Positions 32,753-41,866 of a stretch of 64,000 nucleotides of DNA are shown in pieces. How positions within the stretch are numbered: the stretch's first letter is position 1; each line of letters begins with the position of its first letter. Source of the DNA: Kribbella sp. VKM Ac-2569 (GTDB lineage: Bacteria; Actinomycetota; Actinomycetes; Propionibacteriales; Kribbellaceae); NCBI RefSeq assembly GCF_004216905.1, contig NZ_SGXJ01000006.1, positions 186,001-250,000 of the forward strand, in the 5' to 3' direction. Below the pieces are notes generated by a model that worked only from the letters and a program-made list of their open reading frames with translations, was not told the DNA's origin and made no database searches. A program made the translations under genes and the position numbers.

Positions 32753-34753
32753 GTGAGACGTCCTGCCGCTGTTGTCCTGACTCTGCTCGCCGCATCCCTT
32801 GTCGTCCTACCGACACCCGCCAGTGCTGCCACTGCGTGTGATGCCGCAGCCGCCGGATTCACACCCGTCCTGCAACTGGATCTGCCCGAACGCGCCAATT
32901 ACCTGAACACCACACCGCCTTACAGCCTCGACCGGACCGCCGAGATCGGGCCCAACTTCGACCGTGTCGGTTACTGCCTGGAACTCGACGGGCAGTGGGT
33001 GTGGACGGCGATGGAACCGTTCAGCACCGACGCCCGGCGGATCGGTCTGCCGACCCGGCCGGGCGAGATCGTGCGCCAACGCGTCGGCGATCTCGACGTG
33101 CGATCCAACGTGCCCGGCGTGACCGAGGGCACAGGTCAGTCCGGCTACCTGGAGATGTGGCCGAACCAGTACGCGAAGACGGCTAGTGCCCAAGTGGCGA
33201 ACGCGTCGGCGGCTACGTACGACGCCGACGACAGCCCGACCACGACCCTCGGCTACGGCTCGTTCCAGGTCTCGCAGGTCGGGCCGACGCGGCCGTCGAC
33301 CGTGCCCGCGAAGCCGGTGTTCGCGATCAACACCTTCACCCAGTCGGACACCAGTCTGCTGTCGCTCGGCATCGGCGCGAGGCCCACCGCCGATCCGGAC
33401 TGGACGTTCGCCGACAACGCAGCTCAGTACACCCAGCGTCGGCTGACGGCGTACGTGCGCACTTCGATCGTCACCCTGACCGAGTCACCTCAAGACCGTC
33501 AGCTGATTCCCCGGGACGCGTCCGGCGGCGCGGCAGTGCCCGTCGCCGGCCGGATCACCGATCCAAGGGTGAAGAGCGTGCAGCTGAAGGTGATCGGCAA
33601 CGGCAAGACCGACGTCTACACGTCGGCATCGAGGCAGTTCCGTTTCACGCCGCGGATCACGGCGGGGCTGCACGAGTACACGTTCGAACTGCTGGCGCTC
33701 GGCCGGGTGGTGGCTCGCCGTGACGGCATCGTGTCCGGTGATGCGTACGTCGTCCAAGGGCAGTCGAACGCCGAAGCGTCGATGTACAACGGCGCCGCGA
33801 GTGGCGAGGAATCGCCGTACCTGCGCAGTTTCGGCAGTCCGGTCTCCGATCCGACGATCTCCGCCGCGGACCGCGTCTGGGGCTACGCGACCGGTGACGT
33901 GTCCCGGCAGTCGGGCTCGGTCGGGCAATGGGCGATCCGAATGGGCAGGCAGCTCGTCGACAAGTACAAGGTCCCGATCGCACTCATCAACGGCGCGCAC
34001 GGCGGTCAGCCGATCAGCTTCTTCCAGCGCAACGACGCGAACCCGGACGACATCGCCACCAACTACGGCCGGCTTCGGCAGCGCCTGGTGGCCGCCGGCA
34101 TCATGGGCCACCTCCGCGGCGTTCTCTGGTACCAGGGCGAATCCGACAACGACAACGCGGCCGTGCACGTCAGCGGCTTCACGTCGCTCCTGCAGGACTG
34201 GCGCTCCGACTTCGGCACGACACCGAAGTACTACGTCTACCAAGTCCGTACGTCGCCCTGCGGCAACTCAACCAGCACGAGTCTCCGCGAAGCACAGCGT
34301 GAGATGGGTGACACGCTCGGCGTCACCGTGCTGTCGACCACAGGGCTGTCAGGCCACGACGGCTGCCACTACGCATACGCCGGTGGATACCGCGACATGG
34401 GTGACCACGCGTACGCCGTACTGGCCCGCGACCTGTACGGCGGGCCGTCCGCCGGTGTGGCTCCGCCGAACCCGCGCAGCGTCACGGCCAGTGGCTTACA
34501 GCTAACAGTCCAGCTGCGATCGACCGATCCACTTACTGTGGAGGAAGGCGTTGCTGCTGACTTCCGAGTGGATGGGTGCTGCGGTCACGGTGACATCTGT
34601 CGCCTACCAACCGGGCAAGCTGGTACTACAGCTGTCCGGTCCGCCAACCGGAGCGACTGCCCTCACCTACCAGGCTCATCTGCGTGCGGGCCCGTGGATC
34701 ACGAACGCCATCGGAACAGGTCTGCTGACCTTCACCCTTCCGATCAGGATTGA
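32753..34753 (+). CDS. Secreted SGNH/sialate O-acetylesterase family protein, C-terminal frameshift
   Basis: A secreted esterase of about 667-674 residues. The GTG at 32753 after CTGGAGG opens a signal peptide (RRPAAVVLTLLAASLVVLPT). The N-terminal beta region is unassigned. The SGNH/SASA catalytic domain has the Ser in YVVQGQSNAEASMY, the Gly/Gln block GVLWYQGESDND, and the His in GHDGCHYAYAGGY. Near 34571-34582 the coding frame appears to shift: the sensible C-terminal beta strands (VTVTSVAYQPGKLVLQLSG, ending DWSGVDVP) lie one frame over and stop at 34778, while the zero-frame tail is Arg/Cys-rich and unlikely. The catalytic domain is intact, so activity may remain. The coordinates given are the unshifted frame. 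Confidence 0.8.
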   Translation: MRRPAAVVLTLLAASLVVLPTPASAATACDAAAAGFTPVLQLDLPERANYLNTTPPYSLDRTAEIGPNFDRVGYCLELDGQWVWTAMEPFSTDARRIGLPTRPGEIVRQRVGDLDVRSNVPGVTEGTGQSGYLEMWPNQYAKTASAQVANASAATYDADDSPTTTLGYGSFQVSQVGPTRPSTVPAKPVFAINTFTQSDTSLLSLGIGARPTADPDWTFADNAAQYTQRRLTAYVRTSIVTLTESPQDRQLIPRDASGGAAVPVAGRITDPRVKSVQLKVIGNGKTDVYTSASRQFRFTPRITAGLHEYTFELLALGRVVARRDGIVSGDAYVVQGQSNAEASMYNGAASGEESPYLRSFGSPVSDPTISAADRVWGYATGDVSRQSGSVGQWAIRMGRQLVDKYKVPIALINGAHGGQPISFFQRNDANPDDIATNYGRLRQRLVAAGIMGHLRGVLWYQGESDNDNAAVHVSGFTSLLQDWRSDFGTTPKYYVYQVRTSPCGNSTSTSLREAQREMGDTLGVTVLSTTGLSGHDGCHYAYAGGYRDMGDHAYAVLARDLYGGPSAGVAPPNPRSVTASGLQLTVQLRSTDPLTVEEGVAADFRVDGCCGHGDICRLPTGQAGTTAVRSANRSDCPHLPGSSACGPVDHERHRNRSADLHPSDQD

Positions 34754-34783
34754 TTGGTCTGGTGTCGACGTACCGTAGAAGGC

Positions 34784-36625
34784 ATGTCAGTGACAGGGGG
34801 GCCGCCTTCCACCCACGAAGAGGAGGTGGAAGAGCGGGTCGGGCTATATCGGCTGATCCGACGGCTCGGACAGGGCGGCATGGGTGTCGTCTACCTGGCC
34901 GAGGGACCCGAGCACCAAGAGGTTGCGCTGAAGGTGCTGCGGTCGCACGTGGCGCACGACCCGATCGCGCGGGCACGGTTGCAGCGCGAAGCGACCACGC
35001 TGCAGAAGGTGAACCACCCCGGTGTGGCCGGCATCCTCGACCACGACCTGGAGGGCGAGCGGCCGTACCTGGTGACCCGCTTCGTTCCTGGCCGCCCACT
35101 GGACGAACAGGTGGACGAGCGAGGGCCGCTGACCCCGCGCAAGTGGCTCCCACTGGCCGGCTGCCTCGCAGAGTCGCTCCAGGCGATCCACGCCGCCGGA
35201 GTGATCCACCGCGACCTCAAGCCCGGCAACGTGATGATGTGCAACGGCAAGCCGGTGATGATCGACTTCGGCATCGCACAGGCCGCCGACGACCTGCGAC
35301 TCACCCAGACCGGTCTGGTGATCGGTACGCCGGGCTACCTGGCACCTGAGCTCATCGAGGGCGAGATGGTGTCGCAGTCCGCGGACTGGTGGGGCTGGGC
35401 GGCCACTGCGGCCTTCGCCGCGACCGGACGCCGGCCGTTCGGCAAGGGACCGTTCGAGGCGGTGCTGGCGCGGGTGCACTCGGGACAGGCCGACCTGGAC
35501 GGGCTGGACCCGCGACTGAAGTCGCTGCTCGCCGCGGCGCTCTCACCCAACAAGGCCGACCGGCCGACGCAGGAAGAGATCATGACCGGCCTCAGCCGGT
35601 ACGCCGAGGGTCGCGACGCGCTCCCGCCACGTGAAGCTCAGACCGTGGCCGCCGTACCGCCGACCAAGTTGGTGACGAGGCTCATGCCGACGGAGGAGCC
35701 CCCGGTCGAGGAGCCGACGGGTCCGACGCCGACCCAGGTGGCGCAACTGGTTCCGCCGGTGATTCCGCCGCTGTCCGCATTCGCTCCGATGCGCGACAAG
35801 ATCCGCGACGCGGCCACGAAGAAGCCGGTCGCCGAGGCACCTCCTGTCTACAACCCGTATGCGCCTGCGCCGTACCAAAGCGCGCCGCCGTACCAGAGTG
35901 GTCCTCCGGCGCCTTACCAGCAGCCTGCTCAGCCGGTGCCTGTCCCAGCTCAACCCGCTCAACCGGTCAAGTCTCCACCGACTGGTCGGCGTACTGCGGT
36001 CGTCGTCGGCTTCATGCTCGCGCTCACCGGACTGGTCGCCCTGACTCCGGGGCTCGGCACAGTAGTGGCAATCCTGCTGCTGGTCCTCGCCCGGACGGTC
36101 GACCGCTCGAGTACGGCGCTCATGCGGCGCCGTCAGGTCCGCGGCCGGTCCGGGAAGTCGGACGGCGTTATTGCGTTGGCCGCCAGCCCCGTACAGCTAG
36201 CCACTGCCGTCCTGATCACGCTGCCGTGCCTGATCCTGCCGCTGCTCACGGCGGTGGTTGTCGGCGGCATCGTCACCGGCGTCGCCGCGTCGACGTACGG
36301 GCTCGAGTGGCGGCCGCTTTCGGCCGTCGGCTTCGGTACGGCGGCACTGACCGCGCTGTTCTGCTGCTGGTGGGGGCCTGGTGGCAGCTCGCTGCGCCGC
36401 GGTGCGCACATCGCAGCACGCAACACGTTCCGGCCGCACTGGTTCTCCGGCCTGATGGCCGTCGTACTGCTGGCGATCGGCGGCGTGACGTTCTACCTGG
36501 CCACGCAGGGCGAGGGAGCCGGCTGGGCGCGCAGTCCGATCCAGACGCCGAACATCGAGCGCCCGACGCTCGGCGACCTGCGCAACGCGCCGTTCATCCG
36601 GGACCTCCCCATCATCGGCAACTGA
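34784..36625 (+). CDS. Membrane-anchored serine/threonine protein kinase (PknB-like)
   Basis: A 613-residue Hanks-type kinase. The glycine loop is LGQGGMGVVYLAEG and the ATP-anchoring Lys is in VALKVLRS. The catalytic loop is HRDLKPGN and the metal motif DFGIA; the activation segment reads IGTPGYLAPELIEG. Residues about 280-400 are a Pro/Gln/Tyr-rich linker (APYQSAPPYQSGPPAPYQ). About four transmembrane helices follow (VVVGFMLALTGLVALTPGLG; VVAILLLVLA; ITLPCLILPLLTAVVVGG; GLMAVVLLAIGGVTFYLA). There are no extracellular PASTA repeats, so it differs from PknB in its sensor part. The target is unknown. The ATG at 34784 begins just after the esterase gene. Confidence 0.92.
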   Translation: MSVTGGPPSTHEEEVEERVGLYRLIRRLGQGGMGVVYLAEGPEHQEVALKVLRSHVAHDPIARARLQREATTLQKVNHPGVAGILDHDLEGERPYLVTRFVPGRPLDEQVDERGPLTPRKWLPLAGCLAESLQAIHAAGVIHRDLKPGNVMMCNGKPVMIDFGIAQAADDLRLTQTGLVIGTPGYLAPELIEGEMVSQSADWWGWAATAAFAATGRRPFGKGPFEAVLARVHSGQADLDGLDPRLKSLLAAALSPNKADRPTQEEIMTGLSRYAEGRDALPPREAQTVAAVPPTKLVTRLMPTEEPPVEEPTGPTPTQVAQLVPPVIPPLSAFAPMRDKIRDAATKKPVAEAPPVYNPYAPAPYQSAPPYQSGPPAPYQQPAQPVPVPAQPAQPVKSPPTGRRTAVVVGFMLALTGLVALTPGLGTVVAILLLVLARTVDRSSTALMRRRQVRGRSGKSDGVIALAASPVQLATAVLITLPCLILPLLTAVVVGGIVTGVAASTYGLEWRPLSAVGFGTAALTALFCCWWGPGGSSLRRGAHIAARNTFRPHWFSGLMAVVLLAIGGVTFYLATQGEGAGWARSPIQTPNIERPTLGDLRNAPFIRDLPIIGN

Positions 36626-36649
36626 CGACGGGGAGATCCTCGGCTCGTC

Positions 36650-37930
36650 TCAGAGCTGGACGATCTGGCTGCGCTCCGGACCCACGCCGATGGCGGAGAT
36701 CCGGGCGCCGCTGAGGGACTCGACGGCGCGGACGTACGACTGCGCCTCCTTCGGCAGGTCCTCGAAGGTACGGCAGCCGGTGATGTCGTCCGACCAGCCG
36801 TCGAACTCTTCGTAGACCGGCACCGCGTGATGGAAGTCGGTCTGGGTCATCGGCATCTCGTCGTGCCGGACGCCGTTCACGTCGTACGCGACGCAGACCG
36901 GGATCCGCTCGCGACCGGTGAGCGTGTCGAGCTTGGTGAGGACGAAGTCCGAGACGCCGTTCACGCGGGCGGCGTACCGGGCGATGACCGCGTCGTACCA
37001 GCCACACCGACGTGGGCGGCCGGTCGTCGTACCGAACTCGAAGCCCTGCTGCCGCAGCCACTCGCCGTCCGCGTCCAGGAGTTCGGTCGGGAACGGACCC
37101 TCGCCGACACGGGTGGTGTACGCCTTCACGACGGCCATCACACGGTCGATCCGGGTCGGCGGGATGCCGGTGCCGGTGCAGGCGCCCGCGGAGATCGCGT
37201 TCGAGGAGGTGACGAACGGGTACGTGCCGTGGTCGACGTCGAGCAGCGTGGCCTGACCGGCCTCCATCAGCACGGTCTTGCCGTCGTCGAGCGCCTTGTT
37301 CAGCAGCAGGCTGGTGTCGGCGACCATCGGCTTCAGGCGGTCGGCGTACCCGAGGAGCTCGTCGAGGACCTCGCGGATCTCGACCGCGCGCCGGTTGTAC
37401 ACCTTCACCAGCAGCTGGTTCTTCTGCTCCAGCGCACCGGTGACCTTCTGCTCGAGGATCTTCTCGTCGTACAGGTCCTGGATCCGGATCCCGATCCGGT
37501 TCATCTTGTCGGCGTACGTCGGACCGATGCCACGGCCCGTCGTACCGATCCGGCGGCTGCCGAGGAACCGCTCGGTGACCTTGTCGAGGGTCCGGTTGTA
37601 CGGCGGGATCACGTGCGCGCTCGCACTGACCACCAGCCGGGAGGTGTCCACTCCGCGCGCCTGCAGCGCGTCGAGCTCCTCGAACAGCACGCTGAGGTCG
37701 ACCACGACCCCGTTGCCGATCACCGGGGTGACGCCCGGTGTGAGGATGCCGCTCGGGAGCAGGTGCAGCGCGTACTTCTCGGACCCGATCACGACCGTGT
37801 GGCCGGCGTTGTTACCGCCGTTGAACTTCACCACGTAGTCGATGACCTCGCCCGTGTTGCCGAGCAGATCGGTCGCCTTGCCTTTGCCCTCATCGCCCCA
37901 CTGGGCGCCGACGAGCACGATTGCGGGCAT
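36650..37930 (-). CDS. purA: Adenylosuccinate synthetase
   Basis: A 426-residue cytoplasmic enzyme that makes adenylosuccinate from IMP, aspartate and GTP, the first step from IMP to AMP. The GTP loop GAQWGDEGKGKATDLL and the FNGGNNAGHTVV block carry the catalytic Asp and His. The family signature GTTGRGIGPTYADK and the IMP-binding EAGQATLLDVDHGTYPFVTS are present, as is GTTTGRPRRCGWYD. Length and all motifs are complete, so it should be functional and essential or nearly so. ATG at 37930 is preceded by a GAGGG ribosome site. Confidence 0.97.
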   Translation of the reverse strand: MPAIVLVGAQWGDEGKGKATDLLGNTGEVIDYVVKFNGGNNAGHTVVIGSEKYALHLLPSGILTPGVTPVIGNGVVVDLSVLFEELDALQARGVDTSRLVVSASAHVIPPYNRTLDKVTERFLGSRRIGTTGRGIGPTYADKMNRIGIRIQDLYDEKILEQKVTGALEQKNQLLVKVYNRRAVEIREVLDELLGYADRLKPMVADTSLLLNKALDDGKTVLMEAGQATLLDVDHGTYPFVTSSNAISAGACTGTGIPPTRIDRVMAVVKAYTTRVGEGPFPTELLDADGEWLRQQGFEFGTTTGRPRRCGWYDAVIARYAARVNGVSDFVLTKLDTLTGRERIPVCVAYDVNGVRHDEMPMTQTDFHHAVPVYEEFDGWSDDITGCRTFEDLPKEAQSYVRAVESLSGARISAIGVGPERSQIVQL

Positions 37931-38140
37931 CTCAGCCCTCCTGTGCTTTGAAACGGTGAAGCCCGGAGACGTTCACCGGACCTTCATCCGGCAACGCATC
38001 CAGGCTCTTGCGACCAAAGCCTACCGGACCGGAGCTCACTCGTTTCGGGCTTGTCCACAACCCTCCAGCGATCGTTTCAAGTCGCTGTTCCATCAGGTGA
38101 CGGGTTGCCATTTTCCGTGATCGCGTGCACACTCTTAGTC

Positions 38141-38186
38141 AGCGGCCCGCCGAAACTGCCGCAGGGGACGGTTCCGGCGGGCCGCT
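38141..38186 (-). terminator. Stem-loop terminator downstream of the VOC gene
   Basis: AGCGGCCCGCCG (38141-38152) pairs perfectly with CGGCGGGCCGCT (38175-38186) around a 22-base loop. It directly follows the stop of the leftward VOC gene. There is no U-tract, as is common in high-GC actinobacteria. The rest of the 37931-38197 gap shows no gene. Confidence 0.65.
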
Positions 38187-38197
38187 TCCTTATGCAC

Positions 38198-38674
38198 TCA
38201 CTTCGCGCCGGCCGCCAGCCACTCGTTGACCCGCCGCTCGGCCTCCTCGCGGGAGACGTCCTCGACCCGGGTCATGATCGCCCAGCGGTGCCCGAACGGG
38301 TCGATGACGGTGCCGAACCGGTCGCCGGTCACGAAGGTCTGCACCTCTTCCACGGACTTCGCGCCCGCCTCGATCGCCTTGGCGTACGTCGCGTCCACGT
38401 CCGGCACGTAGTGCACCAGCGAGGAGTGCACCCAGTCGCCGGCGGGCGCGCGCAGCCCGATCTGCGGCATCTCGTCACTCATCTGGAGCATCGAGTTGCC
38501 GAACTTCAGCTCCGCGTGCGCGACCTTTCCGTCCGGCATGTCCTGCCGGCTGATCACCTCGGCGCCGAACACCGACGTGTAGAACTCGATCGCCTTCGGC
38601 CCGTCCGCGACGGCGAGGAACGGCGTCAGCGAGTGATAACTGTCGGGGATGGGGTTTACGGTGTTCGTCGTCAT
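38198..38674 (-). CDS. VOC family protein (PhnB/glyoxalase-like)
   Basis: A 158-residue vicinal-oxygen-chelate protein. It reads like the PhnB/3-demethylubiquinone-methyltransferase-like subgroup: SLTPFLAVADGPKAIEFYTSV, then FGAEVISRQDMPDGKVAHAELKF, then VTGDRFGTVIDPFGHRWAIMTR. It has two beta-alpha-beta repeats typical of this fold. It is probably a cytoplasmic enzyme or binding protein; its substrate is unknown. ATG at 38674. It is divergent from the AraC regulator at 38732, which may control it. Confidence 0.85.
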   Translation of the reverse strand: MTTNTVNPIPDSYHSLTPFLAVADGPKAIEFYTSVFGAEVISRQDMPDGKVAHAELKFGNSMLQMSDEMPQIGLRAPAGDWVHSSLVHYVPDVDATYAKAIEAGAKSVEEVQTFVTGDRFGTVIDPFGHRWAIMTRVEDVSREEAERRVNEWLAAGAK

Positions 38675-38731
38675 GACTCACAGTCAATCTGCTGAGCCCC
38701 GAACGGTCTTGTAAGAAAGCGACAGCCGGCG

Positions 38732-39550
38732 TTGACCGATCCATCCAGCAGCGAGAAGGGGATCCTGCATCCCCGCGAGCAGGCCCGGCACCGCTCGCTG
38801 AACCGGCTTACCGCGGGGCCGGAGGCGGGGCGGTTCGTGGAGTGGTACTGGATCGTCGAGTGGGATCTCGACGAGCCGTACACGGCCGAGGTGCTGCCGT
38901 TCCCGGCGGTGAACGTGACGTTCGAGCAGCCGGGTGGCGCCTTCGTGAACGGCGTCTGCACCCGCAAGTTCGAGCGCGAACTCCGCGGGCGCGGGCGCGC
39001 GTTCGGCGTGAAGTTCTGGGCCGGTGGCTTCGGCGCGATCACCGGTCTCGACGTCGGCTCGTTCCGCGACGAGGTGCTGCCGCTGACCGAGGTGTTCCCC
39101 GACGGCGATCGGCTCGCGGACCTGGTCTTCGAGGCGGAGTCCGACGTACGGCGGCGCGCGGTGTTCGAGGCGTTCCTGCGCGATCACCTGGCTCCGCCCG
39201 ATCCGTCGTACGAGCTGGTCCGGGAGATCGTGTCGACGATGGCCGCCGACCGCTCGGTGGCCCGCGTCGACGAGATCACCGAGCGTTTCGGCGTACCGAT
39301 CCGCACGCTGCAGCGGCTCTTCCGGAGGTACGTCGGCGTGGGTCCGAAGTGGGTGCTGCGGCGCTATCGGCTGCACGACGGCGCGGAACTGCTCGCCCAG
39401 GGCGAAGTCGCCGAGCTCGCGGAACTGTCCGCATCCCTCGGCTACTTCGACCAGGCTCATTTCTCCAAGGAGTTCAAGCAGCAGATCGGGCTGACGCCGG
39501 CCGAGTACGCGGCACGCGCCGCGGCCGAACGCCAGATCACCTACCGCTGA
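38732..39550 (+). CDS. AraC family transcriptional regulator (DUF6597-type sensor)
   Basis: A 272-residue regulator. The N-terminal half looks like the DUF6597 sensor (GRFVEWYWIVEWDLDEPYTA, LPFPAVNVTFEQPGGAFVNG). The C-terminal AraC double-HTH is clear: VDEITERFGVPIRTLQRLFRR and GYFDQAHFSKEFKQQIGLTP. The predicted start is TTG at 38732, as no ATG or GTG lies before the conserved start of the sensor. It ends QITYR within the left copy of a 31-bp direct repeat that brackets the following low-GC cassette. It may regulate the divergent VOC gene. Confidence 0.88.
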   Translation: MTDPSSSEKGILHPREQARHRSLNRLTAGPEAGRFVEWYWIVEWDLDEPYTAEVLPFPAVNVTFEQPGGAFVNGVCTRKFERELRGRGRAFGVKFWAGGFGAITGLDVGSFRDEVLPLTEVFPDGDRLADLVFEAESDVRRRAVFEAFLRDHLAPPDPSYELVREIVSTMAADRSVARVDEITERFGVPIRTLQRLFRRYVGVGPKWVLRRYRLHDGAELLAQGEVAELAELSASLGYFDQAHFSKEFKQQIGLTPAEYAARAAAERQITYR

Positions 39551-39563
39551 ACTTCACCGTCAC
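39533..39563. repeat. Left 31-bp direct repeat flanking the low-GC cassette
   Basis: This 31-bp sequence (starting CAGATCACCT, ending CCGTCAC) covers the last five codons and stop of the AraC gene plus the stop of the helicase gene. It matches 41867-41897 at 28 of 31 positions; the mismatches are at repeat positions 12, 13 and 19. Read on the minus strand it encodes VTVKFSGR-stop, an alternative end for the MFS protein. Confidence 0.75.
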
Positions 39564-40891
39564 TCGCGGAAGCGCTGAATCAGCGCATCGACCGAGTCAG
39601 TCTGTGAGTGAGATGACCGCGAGACATCAAGCAGAAGCCAGTACTCGGCTGGCGCGCCTTCGCCGCTCCGAAGACGACTCATCCGAACGAGCGAATTCTC
39701 AACACTAGGTAAGTCAAATGCGATACCTCTGCGGGATGGCAACTCGAATCCCTTGACCGAACTGTCATCGACAATAATCAGAGCATCAGACTGATCACCA
39801 CCCGCAAAGCGTTGGTCTGAAATAGACCCAACGCTAGGCGCGACCGATTCAAGTTCGGCGATGAGAAGATCTCGAGTTTGAGTCCGGGATGTGAATACTA
39901 CGACCGGGTCATCGACGCTCGCCCGCAGATCTCGACTGAGTGCGGTCACTAGCGCTTCGAGTCGCGCGTCGGACTCTGTTGCTTCAATGAGGTCGACGAG
40001 ACGTTCCATCATCGCAACTGCCGCAACGAGTCTGGCCCGATCACCTGCATCCTGTCGTTCAATCTGACGATCATCACGCGGACCTACACTGCCATGAAGG
40101 AGTGCATTGCGAATCGGCATGGCCTCATGCAACGCATGCAGAGAGGCAGCCTGAAGCGCATAGAGACTTGAATACGCAGCACTATCGATCTGAGACACGA
40201 TCTCATCGAGAACCCCCCGTCCTAGGTCATCGATTGCGCGAACCAAGTCGAAGACCTCTTCTTCTTGTTCGCTTCGCCCGAACGGCACCACATGCAATCG
40301 CGGAAAGATCTTCGACCGCGTACCGGGATAGGAGTAGAGAACACCCGACCAGTCAATAACGCCCCAGTCGGACGACTCAAACTCTGGAGGCAAGGCGCGC
40401 GTTATCACCAAGGTTCGCAGCGAGTGCGTTAATGTGAATTCTAAGACAATATCGGCATGAGAGGCGACGAATTGCTCATCGTCGAAAACGATGATGTCCC
40501 AAACTACGTTCGCAAGAGTTGCGCGCACCCATGGGTCGCGAAAGTCAGCAGACGTGGCGACCGCTACAGAAGCCGCCCGCATTTCAGATGGCGCAGCGAC
40601 TTCACTCGGGTGAGAGCGCAGTCGGCGCTTCTGCAGTGAGACGGTTTTCAACTGGCGGTCTATTGCCCTCGCTTCAAACTGGTCCCCAAGCATCTTAAGA
40701 GGGGCGATATATAGACAATTCGCCGCTGGCTCATCCTGGACGATCTGAAGTAGCAGCGACAAGACCGCAGCGGTTTTGCCTGATCCGGTTGGCGCGCTCA
40801 GCACAGCCCTGACTCCTGCTGGGCGAACTACCTCAGCGAGCTCTTGCTGATACGGCTGCAGCCTCGCCACCTCACTCCGCTCGATGCTCAC
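39560..40891 (-). CDS. SF2-like helicase/ATPase coupled to the CBS-HEPN gene
   Basis: A 443-residue protein with SF2 helicase features: a PYQQ Q-motif-like start, Walker A APTGSGKT at residues 33-40, YIAPLKML (motif Ia-like) at 61-68, and the Walker B variant FDDEQ at 136-140. VVFTSRTQTRDLLIAEL marks the second RecA-like domain. The usual motif VI is degenerate (LVRMSRLRSGEG), and a helical insert (SSLYALQAASLHALHEAM) lies between domains. The GTG at 40891 is chosen because it forms a GTGA overlap with the TGA of the CBS-HEPN gene, so translation is coupled. Its G+C is clearly lower than neighbours, and codons such as TCA, ATA and AGA-type are common. It has no match I recognise to a named family. 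Confidence 0.8.
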   Translation of the reverse strand: MSIERSEVARLQPYQQELAEVVRPAGVRAVLSAPTGSGKTAAVLSLLLQIVQDEPAANCLYIAPLKMLGDQFEARAIDRQLKTVSLQKRRLRSHPSEVAAPSEMRAASVAVATSADFRDPWVRATLANVVWDIIVFDDEQFVASHADIVLEFTLTHSLRTLVITRALPPEFESSDWGVIDWSGVLYSYPGTRSKIFPRLHVVPFGRSEQEEEVFDLVRAIDDLGRGVLDEIVSQIDSAAYSSLYALQAASLHALHEAMPIRNALLHGSVGPRDDRQIERQDAGDRARLVAAVAMMERLVDLIEATESDARLEALVTALSRDLRASVDDPVVVFTSRTQTRDLLIAELESVAPSVGSISDQRFAGGDQSDALIIVDDSSVKGFELPSRRGIAFDLPSVENSLVRMSRLRSGEGAPAEYWLLLDVSRSSHSQTDSVDALIQRFRE

Positions 40892-41772
40892 AGTGTTGCT
40901 CCACTTCCGCGCAACTTGCGAAGCAGCCAACTCCGCGCACCCGCAATCCTCTGGCGTTCTTCATCGGAGAGATCACGTTTAAAATGAGACACGACGTTTC
41001 GCAGATTACCCAGCTGCGAAAATCGGGTGGTGAATATCTCTCGCCGAGGCCCCAACAGCGGCGCGAATGCTGAGAAGTTGTGCTTATTCCCGATCACGTC
41101 TATGATCTCACTGAGCGTCATAGCTTCAACTGTCGCCGGCAATTCTTGCTCTCTGCCGGCGTAACGGATTCTGAGCACGCGATTAACGCACTCTTCTAAT
41201 TCGGCTGGCGCCAGCGCATATTTGACAACAGCTCGTAGACAACGCTCAATCTCGCCAAGCTGCACGAACGGTTCGGTGAGTCCTTCGAGATATTTCCGAA
41301 CATCAGCAGGTGTAAGGATCGCCTGCAGATCGTTCTGCGATCCGATCAACACTGCGTCGTCACTGTCAAGCGACGCATACAGCGATGACAGCTCAGCATC
41401 AGAATGTGCGATATGCAATTGCTCCAGAAACTCCTCAACAGGCATATCTTTCAGGGGAGTCCGCCAGGGGTTATCCACAGCGATCACGGCGAACGACCGG
41501 AACGAGAAGGATCCAAGTACCTCACCGGACCTTACAACTGGTAGCTGCGAGTACCCATGCGCGAGCATGATTTCGATTGCTTCACCGCACGTACTGTCAG
41601 GATCGATTGATCGGACAATCTGCTCGTCAAGCAGCACGTTGTTCGCGCGATGGAAGACTTCTTCCAACGCGATCCGATGACCAATCTCATTCATCTCGAC
41701 TACATCGCCGCCTTCGGGTGCTGCTTCTTGCGCTGATCCGGCCTCGACATCGTCGCCTGGTGCCTTTTGCAC
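40888..41772 (-). CDS. CBS-domain protein with C-terminal HEPN (RNxxxH) domain
   Basis: A 294-residue protein. A CBS-type pair spans about residues 35-165 (SIDPDSTCGEAIEIMLAHGY, then SQLPVVRSGEVLGSF; AVLIGSQNDLQAILTPADVR), a fold that senses adenosyl nucleotides. The C-terminal region (about 175-294) is alpha-helical and ends with QLGNLRNVVSHFKRD. Arg258-Asn-x3-His263 is exactly the RNxxxH motif of HEPN ribonucleases, in the Swt1/abortive-infection style. Start GTG at 41772 follows a clear GGAGGGA; ATG at 41787 would add five residues. It is first in a two-gene operon and overlaps the helicase start by four bases. Its low G+C indicates acquisition. Confidence 0.75.
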   Translation of the reverse strand: MQKAPGDDVEAGSAQEAAPEGGDVVEMNEIGHRIALEEVFHRANNVLLDEQIVRSIDPDSTCGEAIEIMLAHGYSQLPVVRSGEVLGSFSFRSFAVIAVDNPWRTPLKDMPVEEFLEQLHIAHSDAELSSLYASLDSDDAVLIGSQNDLQAILTPADVRKYLEGLTEPFVQLGEIERCLRAVVKYALAPAELEECVNRVLRIRYAGREQELPATVEAMTLSEIIDVIGNKHNFSAFAPLLGPRREIFTTRFSQLGNLRNVVSHFKRDLSDEERQRIAGARSWLLRKLRGSGATL

Positions 41773-41866
41773 CGTTTCCCTCCGCATTCGAACTGCGTAC
41801 CTATGCGATGTAATCTAGCGCACGACAGCCTAGTTGCCACTCCCTCAGTCTGAATCGTAGATACAT

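Noticed and set aside
37931..38197. A purine riboswitch upstream of purA
   Set aside because: No conserved purine riboswitch core is seen in the leader. The only strong stem there fits a terminator for the VOC gene.
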